Source: Microbacterium pseudoresistens (GTDB lineage: Bacteria > Actinomycetota > Actinomycetes > Actinomycetales > Microbacteriaceae). From it: DNA of 64,000 nucleotides. The first letter of the stretch is position 1. Each line of letters starts with the position of its first letter. The stretch is taken from assembly GCF_013409745.1 (NCBI RefSeq), contig NZ_JACCBH010000001.1, forward strand, positions 124,001 to 188,000. Reading direction: 5' to 3'. The notes under the pieces were generated by a model. It saw only the letters and a list, made by a program, of their open reading frames with translations, was not told the origin of the DNA and searched no databases. The translations under genes and the position numbers were made by a program. Positions 9,041-17,784 of the stretch are shown one piece after another.

Positions 9041-9693
9041 TCGACGACTCGCTCTGGAACTGGCAGCACGTCTGGGCGGCGCTGCCCGACATGCTGTGGA
9101 AGTTCCTCACCGTGACTCTCCTCGTCACGGTCGTCGGCAGCGCCATCGCCGCACTGCTCGGCCTGCTGATCGCGCTCGCGCGCCGCACCGCACCGCGCCC
9201 CATCGCCGCCGTCCTCACGTTCGTCATGAACTTCGTGCGGATGACACCGCTGGTGGTGCAGCTGCTGTTCATCTACTTCGCCTTCACGAGCATCGATCCG
9301 CTCGTGATCGGCATCGTCGTGTTCGGCGTGCACTACGCCACATACATGGCGGAGGTGTATCGAGCCGGCATCGACTCGATCCCGGTGGGGCAGTGGGAGG
9401 CGACGACGGCGCTGTCGATGTCGCGCCGCCGCACCTGGGTCGCCGTCATCATCCCCCAAGCCGTGCGGGCGACCGCTCCGGCGCTGGGCAACTACGTCAT
9501 CTCGATGTTCAAGGAGACGCCCTTCCTCGCCACCATCACGGTGGTCGACATGCTGGGCGCGGCGCAGACCTACGGCGGCAACCACTTCCGGTACATCGAG
9601 GTGATCACGATGGCGGGCATCCTGTTCCTCGTCGCGAGCTACCCGACCTCCCTCCTCGTGACTCGATTGGAGAAGCGCCTTGCCTACCACTGA
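9037..9693 (+). CDS. ehuD: ABC permease EhuD
   Basis: A 218-residue second permease of the polar solute importer, expected to pair with EhuC. Helices include FLTVTLLVTVVGSAIAALLGLLIAL and MTPLVVQLLFIYFAF. The EAA loop is YMAEVYRAGIDSIPVGQWEATTALSMSRRRTW. ATG overlaps the ehuC stop. A longer frame opens upstream, but that part is out of frame with the real ehuC. The last 14 bases overlap ehuA. Confidence 0.82.
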   Translation: MIDDSLWNWQHVWAALPDMLWKFLTVTLLVTVVGSAIAALLGLLIALARRTAPRPIAAVLTFVMNFVRMTPLVVQLLFIYFAFTSIDPLVIGIVVFGVHYATYMAEVYRAGIDSIPVGQWEATTALSMSRRRTWVAVIIPQAVRATAPALGNYVISMFKETPFLATITVVDMLGAAQTYGGNHFRYIEVITMAGILFLVASYPTSLLVTRLEKRLAYH

Positions 9694-10495
9694 ACAGACC
9701 CACACTGGAGCCCTCCGGCTGGACGACGGCGACGTGCCCGCCATCCGCTTCGACAAGGTGGTGAAGCGCTTCGGTGACAACGTCGTGCTGGACCAGCTCG
9801 ACTTCACCGTCCGCCAGGGCGATCGCGTCACTCTGATCGGACCGTCGGGATCGGGAAAGACGACCATCCTGCGCCTCGTGATGACTCTCGAGGAGGCCGA
9901 CGACGGCTACATCCTCATCGACGGGCGACCTCTCACGCACGAGTCGCGCGACGGCAAGCGGGTCGAGCTGAAGGAGAAGCACAAGAACGAGATGCGAAAG
10001 CGCATCGGCATGGTCTTCCAGCAGTTCAACCTCTTCCCGAACATGACCGTGCTGGAGAACATCATCGAGGCACCCGTGCATGTGCTTCGCCAGTCGAGGG
10101 CGCAGGCCGTCGCCCGCGCGCACGAACTGCTGGGAATGGTGGGCCTGCCCGACAAGGCCGATGCGCACCCCACCCAGCTCTCCGGGGGTCAGCAGCAGCG
10201 CGTGGCGATCGCCCGCGCCCTCGCGATGGATCCCGAGATCCTGCTGCTCGATGAGGTCACCAGCGCCCTGGATCCCGAGGTCGTCGGCGAAGTGCTGGGC
10301 ATCCTCCGCGATATCGCGAAGAACACCGATGTGACGATGCTCATCGTCACCCATGAGATGCAGTTCGCCCGCGACGTGTCGAACCGGGTGCTCATGTTCG
10401 ACGGTGGTCGCATCGTCGAAGAGGGCTCGCCCGAGCAGATCTTCACCGACCCTCAGGAGCGGCGCACGAAGGACTTCCTCTCGGCCGTGCTCTGA
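9680..10495 (+). CDS. ehuA: ABC ATPase EhuA
   Basis: A 271-residue ATPase that powers the EhuB/C/D importer at the inner face of the membrane. Walker A GPSGSGKT near residue 53, Q-loop FQQFNLFPNMTVLENI, signature LSGGQQQRVAIARALA, Walker B ILLLDEVTSALDPE, H-switch VTHE. The insertion ESRDGKRVELKEKHKNEMRK between Walker A and the Q-loop matches the long-insert EhuA subfamily rather than plain GlnQ. Translation starts at TTG 9680 inside the ehuD end, the only sensible start before LDDGDVPAIRFDKVVKRFG. Confidence 0.82.
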   Translation: MPTTEQTHTGALRLDDGDVPAIRFDKVVKRFGDNVVLDQLDFTVRQGDRVTLIGPSGSGKTTILRLVMTLEEADDGYILIDGRPLTHESRDGKRVELKEKHKNEMRKRIGMVFQQFNLFPNMTVLENIIEAPVHVLRQSRAQAVARAHELLGMVGLPDKADAHPTQLSGGQQQRVAIARALAMDPEILLLDEVTSALDPEVVGEVLGILRDIAKNTDVTMLIVTHEMQFARDVSNRVLMFDGGRIVEEGSPEQIFTDPQERRTKDFLSAVL

Positions 10496-10516
10496 CCGCT
10501 CGGGTCGCGGCGGCTG

Positions 10517-11098
10517 TCAGGATGCGCCGCCCGCCCCGGCGTTCAGCGCGTCGAGGAAGGCGGGGTCGCCGAGCAGCGGCACCGTCAGGCACACGGATGC
10601 GGCGACGGTGAACACCACCGCGCCGACGAGCGGCACCCACCACGCGGAACGGCCGGCCCGCAGACGCATCGCCGCCCATCCGGCGGTGAGTGTCCACCCG
10701 GCGATGAGCACGACCGCGGCGATGATCCCCCACAGCTTGCCCTGCGCGTGATTGGTGAACTCGCCCTGCGCACCCATCATCGACAGCGCCTGGTTCATGA
10801 GCGTGGTCATATCGCTGTACGCGACCGCCGACGAGACCACGGTGAACAACCCGTAGCCCAGCAACGCCAGCGTGATGATGCGGTCCGCCGGATGCGTCCG
10901 CCGCGCTTCCCCGGCTGACGAACGCGGCGCCGCAGACGCGGTCGACGCGCTGCCGGGCCGAGCCGTCGGCGCGGACGTCGACGGTTCCGCGTCCGCGACC
11001 GGCTCAATCGATCGGCCTGCGCGGCGGGCCTGCTCCTCGGGGCTGGCGTACTCGCCGAACTGAGGATGGGAACCGGAGGCGGCAACGGGGTCGGACAC
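10517..11098 (-). CDS. Four-helix membrane protein (DUF6264-like)
   Basis: A 193-residue protein. The N-terminal 70 residues are charged and Pro/Ala/Ser-rich (SHPQFGEYASPEEQARRAGRS), then comes a membrane domain with about three to four helices: IITLALLGYGLFTVVSSAVAY, LWGIIAAVVLIAGWTLTAGW, WWVPLVGAVVFTVAASVCLTV. I associate this layout with DUF6264 of Microbacteriaceae but cannot confirm it. The frame is open well upstream, but a TACGAT hexamer exactly six bases before GTG 11098 and the SDPVAASG start favour that GTG. It sits between the ehu operon and ispH, transcribed from its own promoter. Function unknown. Confidence 0.7.
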   Translation of the reverse strand: MSDPVAASGSHPQFGEYASPEEQARRAGRSIEPVADAEPSTSAPTARPGSASTASAAPRSSAGEARRTHPADRIITLALLGYGLFTVVSSAVAYSDMTTLMNQALSMMGAQGEFTNHAQGKLWGIIAAVVLIAGWTLTAGWAAMRLRAGRSAWWVPLVGAVVFTVAASVCLTVPLLGDPAFLDALNAGAGGAS

Positions 11099-11104
11099 GC
11101 CGCC

Positions 11105-11110
11105 ATCGTA
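11105..11110 (-). promoter_or_regulatory. Candidate -10 TACGAT for the 10517-11098 gene
   Basis: Minus-strand TACGAT with a six-base spacer (GGCGGC) to the GTG at 11098. Confidence 0.5.
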
Positions 11111-11148
11111 TAAGCGCCGCCTTGGAGCGCGCTCAGCGATTGAAGCGC

Positions 11149-12222
11149 TCAGCGGCTGCGTCCGCCGAGGCCGCGGGCGTCGCGCTGGCCCGACGCATCC
11201 TGGCGCAGCTCCTTGGGCAGGGAGAACATGAGATCCTCCTCGGCCGTGCGCACCTCGTCGACGTCGCCGTATCCGGCGTCCGCGAGCGCGGCGAGCACTT
11301 CGTGCACGAGCACCTCGGGAACCGAGGCGCCGCTGGTCACGCCGACGGTCTCGACGCCATCGAGCCATTCCTGCCGGATCTCGTCGGCGTAGTCCACCCG
11401 GTACGCGGCCGCGGCCCCGTATTCGAGGGCGACTTCCACGAGGCGCACGCTGTTCGACGAGTTGGCAGAGCCGACGACGATCACGAGATCGGCATCCTTC
11501 GCGACCTTCTTGATCGCCACCTGCCGGTTCTGCGTCGCGTAGCAGATGTCGTCCGACGGCGGGTCATGCAGCTCGGGGAAGCGCGCTCGCAGCCGTTCGA
11601 CGGTCTGCATCGTCTCATCGACCGAGAGCGTGGTCTGCGACAGCCAGACGACCTTGGACGGATCGCGCACCTCGACCGTGTCGGCCTCGGCCGGAGAGTT
11701 CACGATCGTGACGTGCTCGGGGGCCTCGCCCGCCGTGCCCTCGACCTCCTCGTGGCCCTCATGGCCGATGAGGAGGATCTCGTAGTCGTCGCGCGCGAAG
11801 CGCACGGCTTCACGGTGCACCTTGGTCACGAGCGGGCACGTCGCGTCGATGGCGTTCAGCCCGCGATCGGAGGCGGCGTCGACCACCGCCGGAGAGACGC
11901 CGTGGGCACTGAAGACGACGTGCGCGCCTGCGGGCACCTCATCGACCTCGTCGACGAAGATCGCGCCCTTGGCCTCGAGCTCGGTGACGACGTGGATGTT
12001 GTGCACGATCTGCTTGCGCACGTACACCGGCGCGCCGAAGCGCTCCAGCGCCTTCTCCACCGCCACCACAGCGCGATCGACGCCGGCGCAGTAGCCGCGC
12101 GGGGCCGCCAGCAGTACCCGCTTGTGTCCGTCCACCGGGATATCCTGAAGGCGCACGTTCGCCTCGGCTCGACGCGAACGGGGAACGCGCGGCACGGGAA
12201 GCGGAACAGCGGTCGAAGTCAC
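11149..12222 (-). CDS. ispH: 4-hydroxy-3-methylbut-2-enyl diphosphate reductase
   Basis: A 357-residue IspH/LytB, the last enzyme of the MEP isoprenoid pathway, converting HMBPP to IPP and DMAPP with a [4Fe-4S] cluster. The three cluster cysteines are visible in [24 protein letters not shown] and [26 protein letters not shown] and SANSSNS are the conserved substrate-site segments. About 35 extra N-terminal residues precede the core, common in actinobacteria. GTG 12222 is six bases after TAGACT, so leaderless. It faces away from xseA. Its product feeds uppS later in the window. Confidence 0.96.
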   Translation of the reverse strand: MTSTAVPLPVPRVPRSRRAEANVRLQDIPVDGHKRVLLAAPRGYCAGVDRAVVAVEKALERFGAPVYVRKQIVHNIHVVTELEAKGAIFVDEVDEVPAGAHVVFSAHGVSPAVVDAASDRGLNAIDATCPLVTKVHREAVRFARDDYEILLIGHEGHEEVEGTAGEAPEHVTIVNSPAEADTVEVRDPSKVVWLSQTTLSVDETMQTVERLRARFPELHDPPSDDICYATQNRQVAIKKVAKDADLVIVVGSANSSNSVRLVEVALEYGAAAAYRVDYADEIRQEWLDGVETVGVTSGASVPEVLVHEVLAALADAGYGDVDEVRTAEEDLMFSLPKELRQDASGQRDARGLGGRSR

Positions 12223-12228
12223 GGCTCG

Positions 12229-12234
12229 AGTCTA
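12229..12234 (-). promoter_or_regulatory. Candidate -10 of ispH (TAGACT)
   Basis: Minus-strand TAGACT, spacer CGAGCC, then GTG 12222. Same CCGGTAGACTCG context as ychF. Confidence 0.55.
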
Positions 12235-12283
12235 CCGGCGCGCACTGCACAGAAGCCCGGAACAGCCCACGGAAGGAGCCGGC

Positions 12284-13576
12284 ATGACCTCCTTCCGATC
12301 CGACGACGTCGCCGGCGAGGCCCCACCGGCCGATGCCGTGGCTCCTCGCGACTCCACCGCCGACGCGCCCACCTCGGTCGCACGGCTCAACGCCACCATC
12401 CGCGACTTCGTCGCCCGCTGGAACACGGTGTGGGTGGAGGGCGAGATCACGTCATGGAACCTGCGCGGCGGCAACGTCTTCGCGCGGATGAAGGACACCC
12501 GCTCCGACGCGCAGGTCTCGCTGCGCGTCTGGTCGACCGTACGCGCGCGCATCCCTGCTGATCTGGGCGTGGGCGATCACGTGATCGCCGCCGTCAAGGC
12601 CGACTACTTCGTCAAGGCGGGTGATTTCAGCTTCATCGTGTCGTCGATGAAGCCCGTGGGCCTAGGCGATCAGCTCGAGCGTCTGGAGAAGCTGCGCGTG
12701 CAGCTGCGCCATGAGGGGCTGTTCGCCGCCGAACGCAAGAAGCCGCTGCCGTTCCTCCCCCACGTGATCGGACTCATCACGGGCGAGAGATCCGATGCCG
12801 AGAAGGACGTGCACCGCAATGCCGAGCTGCGCTGGCCGCATGTACGCTTCCGCACCGAGCACGCCGCCGTGCAGGGCGACCGCTGCGTTCCCGAGACCCT
12901 CGCCGCACTGGAACGACTGGATGCCGACCCCGACGTCGACGTGATCGTCATCGCACGCGGCGGCGGCGATCCGCAGACCCTCCTCGGCTTCAGCGACGAA
13001 CGCCTCATCCGCGCCGTCGCCGCTGCGCGCACCCCTGTCGTGAGCGCGATCGGGCACGAGAACGACCACCCGCTGCTCGACGACGTCGCCGATCTGCGCG
13101 CGTCGACCCCCACGGATGCGGCCAAGCGCGTCGTGCCCGACGTCGGCGAGCAGCGCGCGCTCATCGCGCAGCTGCGCTCGCGCGCGACATCGCGCGTCTC
13201 GCAGCGCATCGCACACGACATCGCCCAGCTCGAGCAGCTCCGCTCGCGCCCCGTGCTGCGCTCGCCCGAGCCCGTGATCGAGCGCCGGGCGCAGGAGGTC
13301 TTCCTGCTCGCCGCGCGCGGGCGCGACGCCGTGACCCGCGGTGTGGAACGCGCGGGCCGGCACACAGATGAGCTGCGCGCCTCACTCCGCGCGCTGTCTC
13401 CCGCCGCGACCCTCGCCCGTGGCTACGCGATCGCACATCTGGATGGCGGGGTCATCCTCCGCGATGCGGCGGATGCCGAAGCCGGCACGGCGTTGACGGT
13501 CACGCTGGATCGCGGATCGATCCGGGCGACATCCGAGGGCGAGATCGGCGAAGGCACTGCACCCGTCTCCGAGTGA
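12284..13576 (+). CDS. xseA: Exodeoxyribonuclease VII large subunit
   Basis: A 430-residue catalytic subunit of ExoVII, which degrades single-stranded DNA to oligonucleotides and acts in repair. Residues ~25-125 are the OB-fold (VWVEGEITSWNLRGGNVFARMKD). The core has GLITGERSDAEKDVHRNAELRWP, IVIARGGGDPQTLLGFSDERL and SAIGHENDHPLLDDVADLRASTPTDAAK, followed by a coiled coil. ATG 12284 follows GGAAGGAGCC. It is 61 bases ahead of its partner xseB, separated by a 15-base triple repeat. Confidence 0.96.
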   Translation: MTSFRSDDVAGEAPPADAVAPRDSTADAPTSVARLNATIRDFVARWNTVWVEGEITSWNLRGGNVFARMKDTRSDAQVSLRVWSTVRARIPADLGVGDHVIAAVKADYFVKAGDFSFIVSSMKPVGLGDQLERLEKLRVQLRHEGLFAAERKKPLPFLPHVIGLITGERSDAEKDVHRNAELRWPHVRFRTEHAAVQGDRCVPETLAALERLDADPDVDVIVIARGGGDPQTLLGFSDERLIRAVAAARTPVVSAIGHENDHPLLDDVADLRASTPTDAAKRVVPDVGEQRALIAQLRSRATSRVSQRIAHDIAQLEQLRSRPVLRSPEPVIERRAQEVFLLAARGRDAVTRGVERAGRHTDELRASLRALSPAATLARGYAIAHLDGGVILRDAADAEAGTALTVTLDRGSIRATSEGEIGEGTAPVSE

Positions 13577-13615
13577 CGATGGGCCGAGTGACGACGGGCC
13601 GAGCAACCGCGGGCG
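13571..13615 (+). repeat. Three imperfect 15-bp tandem repeats at the xseA end
   Basis: Units at 13571, 13586 and 13601 (GAGTGACGATGGGCC, GAGTGACGACGGGCC, GAGCAACCGCGGGCG). The first contains the xseA stop codon. Units 1 and 2 differ at one base; unit 3 has decayed. Confidence 0.6.
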
Positions 13616-13625
13616 GGAGCGCCCG

Positions 13626-13631
13626 TAGAAT
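13626..13631 (+). promoter_or_regulatory. Candidate -10 of xseB (TAGAAT)
   Basis: TAGAAT, then GGAGAG, then GTG 13638. The spacer doubles as a purine-rich ribosome site, so either leaderless or led translation is possible. Confidence 0.4.
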
Positions 13632-13637
13632 GGAGAG

Positions 13638-13892
13638 GTGACCGTGAGCGAGGATTCCGCGCCCGAGGCGCCCGACGACGCCGACCCCGCGACCCTCACC
13701 TTCGAGCAGGCCCGCGACGAGCTCGTCCGCGTGGTCGGCGAATTGGAGCAGGGGGCGCCCACCCTCGAGCACTCCCTCACACTCTGGGAGCGCGGCGAAG
13801 CCCTCGCGGCGCGCTGCGAGGAATGGCTGCTCGGCGCCAAGCGGCGTCTCGAGGCAGCCCGCGACGACGCGAGCGGAGATACGCCGTCATGA
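13638..13892 (+). CDS. xseB: Exodeoxyribonuclease VII small subunit
   Basis: An 84-residue helical partner of XseA. The core [53 protein letters not shown] is the complete XseB coiled-coil hairpin. It multimerises around the large subunit in the family. GTG 13638 start; an alternative GTG lies two codons in. The stop overlaps the next gene by four bases (ATGA). Confidence 0.95.
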   Translation: MTVSEDSAPEAPDDADPATLTFEQARDELVRVVGELEQGAPTLEHSLTLWERGEALAARCEEWLLGAKRRLEAARDDASGDTPS

Positions 13893-14545
13893 CCCGCGAA
13901 TCCGCACCGATCGTCGCCGAGCTCGGCCGCCCCGAGACCGCCGAAGAGACCGCCGGCCGCAAGGCCGCCGCCTCGGCCGCGTACCGTTCGAGCCAGACCT
14001 TCCGCAGCCTCATCGCCGCGCTCATCGTCACGGTCGGACTCGTCGCGATCATCGTGTTCATCGTGCCGCGCGGCGAACCGGCCACTCCCGCGTCCGTCGA
14101 TGTGGCCGCCGCCGCGGCCAACGTCGAATCAAGCCTGGACCGCGCCGCGATCGTGCCGGATCTCGGCGACGAATGGCGCGCCAACGGGGCCGTGCTCGAG
14201 GGCGGCTCGCCCTCGGTCTGGACCGTGACGCTGGCGCCCGCCGCCGAAGACGAACGAGGATTCGTGCGCCTCGCGCAAGCCTTCGACGCCGAGGCCTCCT
14301 GGGCCGCGACGCAGCTCAAGGGCGCATCCCCTACGGGCACCGTGAACATCGACGGCCGCGACTGGGACGAGTACTCGATCTCGCATCCCGACCAGACCGG
14401 CAACATCTCCTACGCGATCGGTATACAGGCCGGCGCCGATTACATCCTGTTGGCGGGATCGCGATCGGCGACCTCCACGGCGCAGTTCGCCGCGACACTG
14501 ACCGCGCAGATCGACCGCATCGCAAACGCAGAGGAAGCCCGATGA
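13889..14545 (+). CDS. DUF4245 membrane-anchored protein
   Basis: A 218-residue protein matching the DUF4245 pattern: a polar N-terminus, one transmembrane helix ([23 protein letters not shown]), then an extracytoplasmic domain with [22 protein letters not shown] and [25 protein letters not shown] 13889 overlaps the xseB stop; the upstream extension is xseB in another frame. In M. tuberculosis a member (Rv1100, from memory) also sits near xseB, glpX and fumC, so position and family agree. Function unknown; probably envelope-associated. Confidence 0.85.
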   Translation: MTRESAPIVAELGRPETAEETAGRKAAASAAYRSSQTFRSLIAALIVTVGLVAIIVFIVPRGEPATPASVDVAAAAANVESSLDRAAIVPDLGDEWRANGAVLEGGSPSVWTVTLAPAAEDERGFVRLAQAFDAEASWAATQLKGASPTGTVNIDGRDWDEYSISHPDQTGNISYAIGIQAGADYILLAGSRSATSTAQFAATLTAQIDRIANAEEAR

Positions 14546-15207
14546 CACTGACGACGCTCAGCCCCGACGAAGCATGGACCGAGATGCTGGAGGGCAACCG
14601 TCGCTTCATCGCCGGCGCCCCCGCGCATCCGCATCAGGATGTCGACCGCCGGGCCGAGCTCGCGAGCGGCCAGGGCCCCATCGCGACGCTGTTCGGATGC
14701 TCCGACTCGCGTCTGGCCGCCGAGATCATCTTCGACAAGGGTCTCGGCGACCTGTTCGTCGTGCGCAACGCCGGCCAGGTGACGGGCGAGTCGATCGTGG
14801 CGAGCCTGGAGTACGCCGTGGAGATCCTCAGCGTGCCGCTCATCGTCGTTCTCGCGCACGACTCGTGCGGCGCCGTGCGCGCCGCGATCGACGGCACCGC
14901 CATCGACGCCGCGCCCCTTCCCCCGCACATCTGGCGCCTGATCGCCCCGATCGTGCCCGCGGCCCGCAAAGTGCTCGCCGCCTCGGGCGGCACGACGCCC
15001 GCCGACATCGACGCCGAGCTCGTCGGCCGCGAGCATCTGCGCAACACCGTGGCGAGCATCCTGCACTCGTCGGAGTTGATCTCCACCGCCGTCGCCGAAG
15101 GGCGCGTGGGCATCGTCGGCGCCAACTACAAGCTCGCCGAGGGCACCGCGGTGCCCATCGTCTCCGTGGGGCTCGCGACCGACGCGGCCCTCGCCGATCA
15201 GGCCTGA
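14542..15207 (+). CDS. Beta-class carbonic anhydrase
   Basis: A 221-residue zinc enzyme interconverting CO2 and bicarbonate. Zinc ligands are visible in LFGCSDSRL (Cys, with the Asp-Arg dyad) and [10 protein letters not shown] (His and Cys). [12 protein letters not shown] and [17 protein letters not shown] are classic. ATG 14542 overlaps the DUF4245 stop, so the gene belongs to the xseB-DUF4245 transcription unit. Bicarbonate is a substrate of the PEP carboxylase at 49.5 kb. Confidence 0.93.
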   Translation: MTLTTLSPDEAWTEMLEGNRRFIAGAPAHPHQDVDRRAELASGQGPIATLFGCSDSRLAAEIIFDKGLGDLFVVRNAGQVTGESIVASLEYAVEILSVPLIVVLAHDSCGAVRAAIDGTAIDAAPLPPHIWRLIAPIVPAARKVLAASGGTTPADIDAELVGREHLRNTVASILHSSELISTAVAEGRVGIVGANYKLAEGTAVPIVSVGLATDAALADQA

Positions 15208-15256
15208 GGCCCGTCAGGGCTCAGACCGCCACCCCGTCACATCTGGAGGAACAGCA

Positions 15257-16651
15257 GTGGCTGACATCGAGTACCGGATCGAGCACGACACCATGGGCGA
15301 GGTTCGCGTGCCCGCGAACGCGCTCTACAGCGCCCAGACGCAGCGCGCCGTGGAGAATTTCCCCATCTCCGGCAAGGGCCTCGAATCCGCGCAGATCGCC
15401 GCCCTGGCACGCATCAAGAAGGCCGCCGCCCTCGCCAACAAGGATCTCGGCACTCTCGACGGCGCCATCGCGGATGCGATCGCCCGGGCCGCCGACGAGG
15501 TCGCCACGGGCGTGCACGACGGTGAGTTCCCCGTCGACACGTACCAGACCGGGTCCGGCACGTCGTCGAACATGAACATGAACGAGGTGCTCGCGACCCT
15601 CGCCACCCGCATCCTCGGCTCCGAGGTCCACCCCAACGACCACGTCAACGCCTCGCAGTCGTCGAACGACGTGTTCCCGACCTCGGTGCACATCGCCGTG
15701 ACCCAGGCGCTCATCGACACGCTCATCCCCTCGCTCGATCACCTCGCCGTGGCGCTGGAGAAGAAGGCCGAGCTGTGGAAGGGCGCCGTCAAGTCTGGCC
15801 GCACCCACCTCATGGACGCCACGCCTGTCACCCTGGGGCAGGAGTTCGGCGGCTACGCCCGCCAGATCCGCCTGGGCATCGAGCGGGTGCAGTCGGCGCT
15901 CCCCCGCGTCGCGGAGGTGCCGCTGGGCGGCACCGCTGTCGGCACCGGCATCAACACGCCGCTCGGGTTCCCGCAGAAGGTCATCGCGCTGCTGGCCGCC
16001 GAGACCGAGCTGCCGATCACCGAGGCGAAGGACCACTTCGAGGCGCAGGCCAACCGCGACGGCCTCGTCGAAGCATCCGGCGCCCTGCGCACGATCGCCG
16101 TGTCGCTGACGAAGATCAACAACGACCTGCGCTGGATGGGCTCGGGCCCGAACACCGGGCTGGGCGAGCTGCATATCCCCGACCTGCAGCCGGGTTCGTC
16201 GATCATGCCGGGCAAGGTAAATCCCGTCATCCCCGAGGCCGTGCTCATGGTGAGCGCCCGTGTCATCGGCAACGACGCCACGGTCGCGTGGGCCGGTGCA
16301 TCCGGCGCCTTCGAGCTCAACGTGGCCATCCCGGTCATGGGCACCGCGCTGCTGGAGTCGATCCGGCTCATCTCCAACGCCGTGCGGGTGCTCGCCGACA
16401 AGGTCGTCGACGGTCTGGAGGCCAACACCGAGCGTGCGGCCGCGTTCGCGGGCATGAGCCCCTCGATCGTCACCCCGCTGAACAAGGTCATCGGCTACGA
16501 GGCCGCAGCGAAGATCGCCAAGCACGCGGTCGCCAAGGGCATCACCGTCCGCGATGCGGTGATCGACCTCGGCTACGTCGAGCGCGGCGAGATCACCGAA
16601 GAGGTGCTCGACCAGAAGCTCGACCTGCTCTCGATGACGCACGCCGGCTGA
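15257..16651 (+). CDS. fumC: Fumarate hydratase class II
   Basis: A 464-residue TCA enzyme hydrating fumarate to L-malate, iron-independent. Motifs: [30 protein letters not shown] and the signature [11 protein letters not shown], which includes the catalytic Ser loop. Length and ends match the family. GTG 15257 follows GGAGGAACAGCA. It is followed by an inverted-repeat element and the DUF559 gene. Confidence 0.97.
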   Translation: MADIEYRIEHDTMGEVRVPANALYSAQTQRAVENFPISGKGLESAQIAALARIKKAAALANKDLGTLDGAIADAIARAADEVATGVHDGEFPVDTYQTGSGTSSNMNMNEVLATLATRILGSEVHPNDHVNASQSSNDVFPTSVHIAVTQALIDTLIPSLDHLAVALEKKAELWKGAVKSGRTHLMDATPVTLGQEFGGYARQIRLGIERVQSALPRVAEVPLGGTAVGTGINTPLGFPQKVIALLAAETELPITEAKDHFEAQANRDGLVEASGALRTIAVSLTKINNDLRWMGSGPNTGLGELHIPDLQPGSSIMPGKVNPVIPEAVLMVSARVIGNDATVAWAGASGAFELNVAIPVMGTALLESIRLISNAVRVLADKVVDGLEANTERAAAFAGMSPSIVTPLNKVIGYEAAAKIAKHAVAKGITVRDAVIDLGYVERGEITEEVLDQKLDLLSMTHAG

Positions 16652-16676
16652 TCCGCCGCCGTTCGGGGTCGAAACT

Positions 16677-16763
16677 TCCGCCCGATCTGCACACCGTGCC
16701 CCGTTCTGCATAGGACCTGTGTGGAACCGGATGCTGTCCGCAACACGGTGTGCAGATCGGGCG
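16677..16763 (+). repeat. Direct-direct-inverted hairpin element, left copy
   Basis: Lies between fumC and the DUF559 gene. Two tandem units, CCCGATCTGCACA (16681) and CCCGTTCTGCATA (16700), have period 19. The stretch 16679-16698 pairs perfectly over 20 bases with 16744-16763 across a 45-base loop. The first 34 bases (16677-16710) match 33 of 34 with the copy at 17698-17731 on the other side of the DUF559 gene. It may act as a fumC terminator, but the conserved layout suggests a specific repeat. Confidence 0.8.
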
Positions 16764-16862
16764 CCACCGCTCGTCCTCCACAACCTCGCGACGACGCCAT
16801 CCTGTCCACAGACCGAGGGATACCGGGGTTCACGTCCTGTCTCCGCTGACAGGGTGATCGTC

Positions 16863-17696
16863 ATGCTCTCCGCTTCCGACACCATCCGTCGCCTGGGCGG
16901 TCTCGCCCGCGGCGCGGACCTTCAACGCATCGGGTTCGATCGCGCTGCTCTCTCCCGACTCGTCGCATCGGGCCAGATCGAGCGTCTCCGACCCGGTGTC
17001 TTCGGCGTCGCGCCGATCTCTCCCGCCGTACGTGCGGCCACGATGCATGGCGGGGCTCTCACGTGCGTCAGCGTGCTCCGGGCACACGGGGTGTGGACCC
17101 TCCCTGCCGACGACGGTCCGCACGTCTGGCTGGGTGCGGGCCGCCATGGGCACCCGCACGACGGATGCTCGTGCACACCGCACTACTATCGCGGCCGTCC
17201 TCCGCTCGGCACCGCGACCATTCCCACGGCTCTGCTGCATCTGCGTCGCTGTGCGGGAGACGAAGCGTTCTTCGCCGCGCTGGAGTCGACTCGAGCCAAA
17301 CGACTTCTGAACCGAACAGCGGTCGCAAGGATCCGATCTGCCCTGCCCGCCAACGCACGCTGGTTGGTCGATCTGTCGCGCAGCGATTCGGGCAGCGGAT
17401 TGGAATCCCTTCTGCGACTGAGGATGCATGTTCTCGGTATCCGACTCGACTGCCAAGTACCGATCGCGGGCGTGGGTCGCGTCGACTTCGTGATCGAGAA
17501 GCGCCTCATCATCGAAGCAGACGGACAGGAGAATCACGCCGGCCCCGACAAACGGCACAAGGACCTCGTGCGGGATGCCGCGGCATCCGCTCTCGGATAC
17601 GAGACCCTTCATTTCGACTATGCGCAGATCGTGCACGACTGGCCGACGGTGCAGAGGTCGATCCTGGCAGCCCTCCACCGCGGACAGACCTTCTGA
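16863..17696 (+). CDS. DUF559/Vsr-like nuclease with AbiEi-like N-terminus
   Basis: A 277-residue solitary protein. The N-terminal ~75 residues look like the winged-helix of AbiEi-type proteins (IGFDRAALSRLVASGQIERLRPGVFGVAP). The middle has LTCVSVLRAHGVW and PHVWLGAGRHGHPH. The C-terminal ~100 residues carry a DUF559/PD-(D/E)xK pattern: GLESLLRLRM (Glu), GVGRVDFVIEKRLIIEADGQENH (Asp, Glu) and YETLHFDYAQI. ATG 16863 was chosen because it begins the domain; a GTG nine bases earlier is possible. The gene is bracketed by two nearly identical hairpin elements. No antitoxin or methylase is adjacent. Nuclease activity and role are inferred only. Confidence 0.75.
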   Translation: MLSASDTIRRLGGLARGADLQRIGFDRAALSRLVASGQIERLRPGVFGVAPISPAVRAATMHGGALTCVSVLRAHGVWTLPADDGPHVWLGAGRHGHPHDGCSCTPHYYRGRPPLGTATIPTALLHLRRCAGDEAFFAALESTRAKRLLNRTAVARIRSALPANARWLVDLSRSDSGSGLESLLRLRMHVLGIRLDCQVPIAGVGRVDFVIEKRLIIEADGQENHAGPDKRHKDLVRDAAASALGYETLHFDYAQIVHDWPTVQRSILAALHRGQTF

Positions 17697-17697
17697 C

Positions 17698-17768
17698 TCC
17701 GCCCGATCTGCACAACGTGCCCCGTTCTGCACACCAATCGACGCCGACGGTGTGCGGAACGGGGCACG
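17698..17768 (+). repeat. Direct-direct-inverted hairpin element, right copy
   Basis: Begins two bases after the DUF559 stop. Units CCCGATCTGCACA (17702) and CCCGTTCTGCACA (17721) have period 19. Here the second unit forms the hairpin: 17716-17735 pairs 19 of 20 with 17749-17768 over a 13-base loop, whereas the left copy pairs its first unit. It sits between convergent DUF559 and phoH genes, so it can also terminate both. Confidence 0.8.
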
Positions 17769-17784
17769 GTAGGCAGAACCTGGC

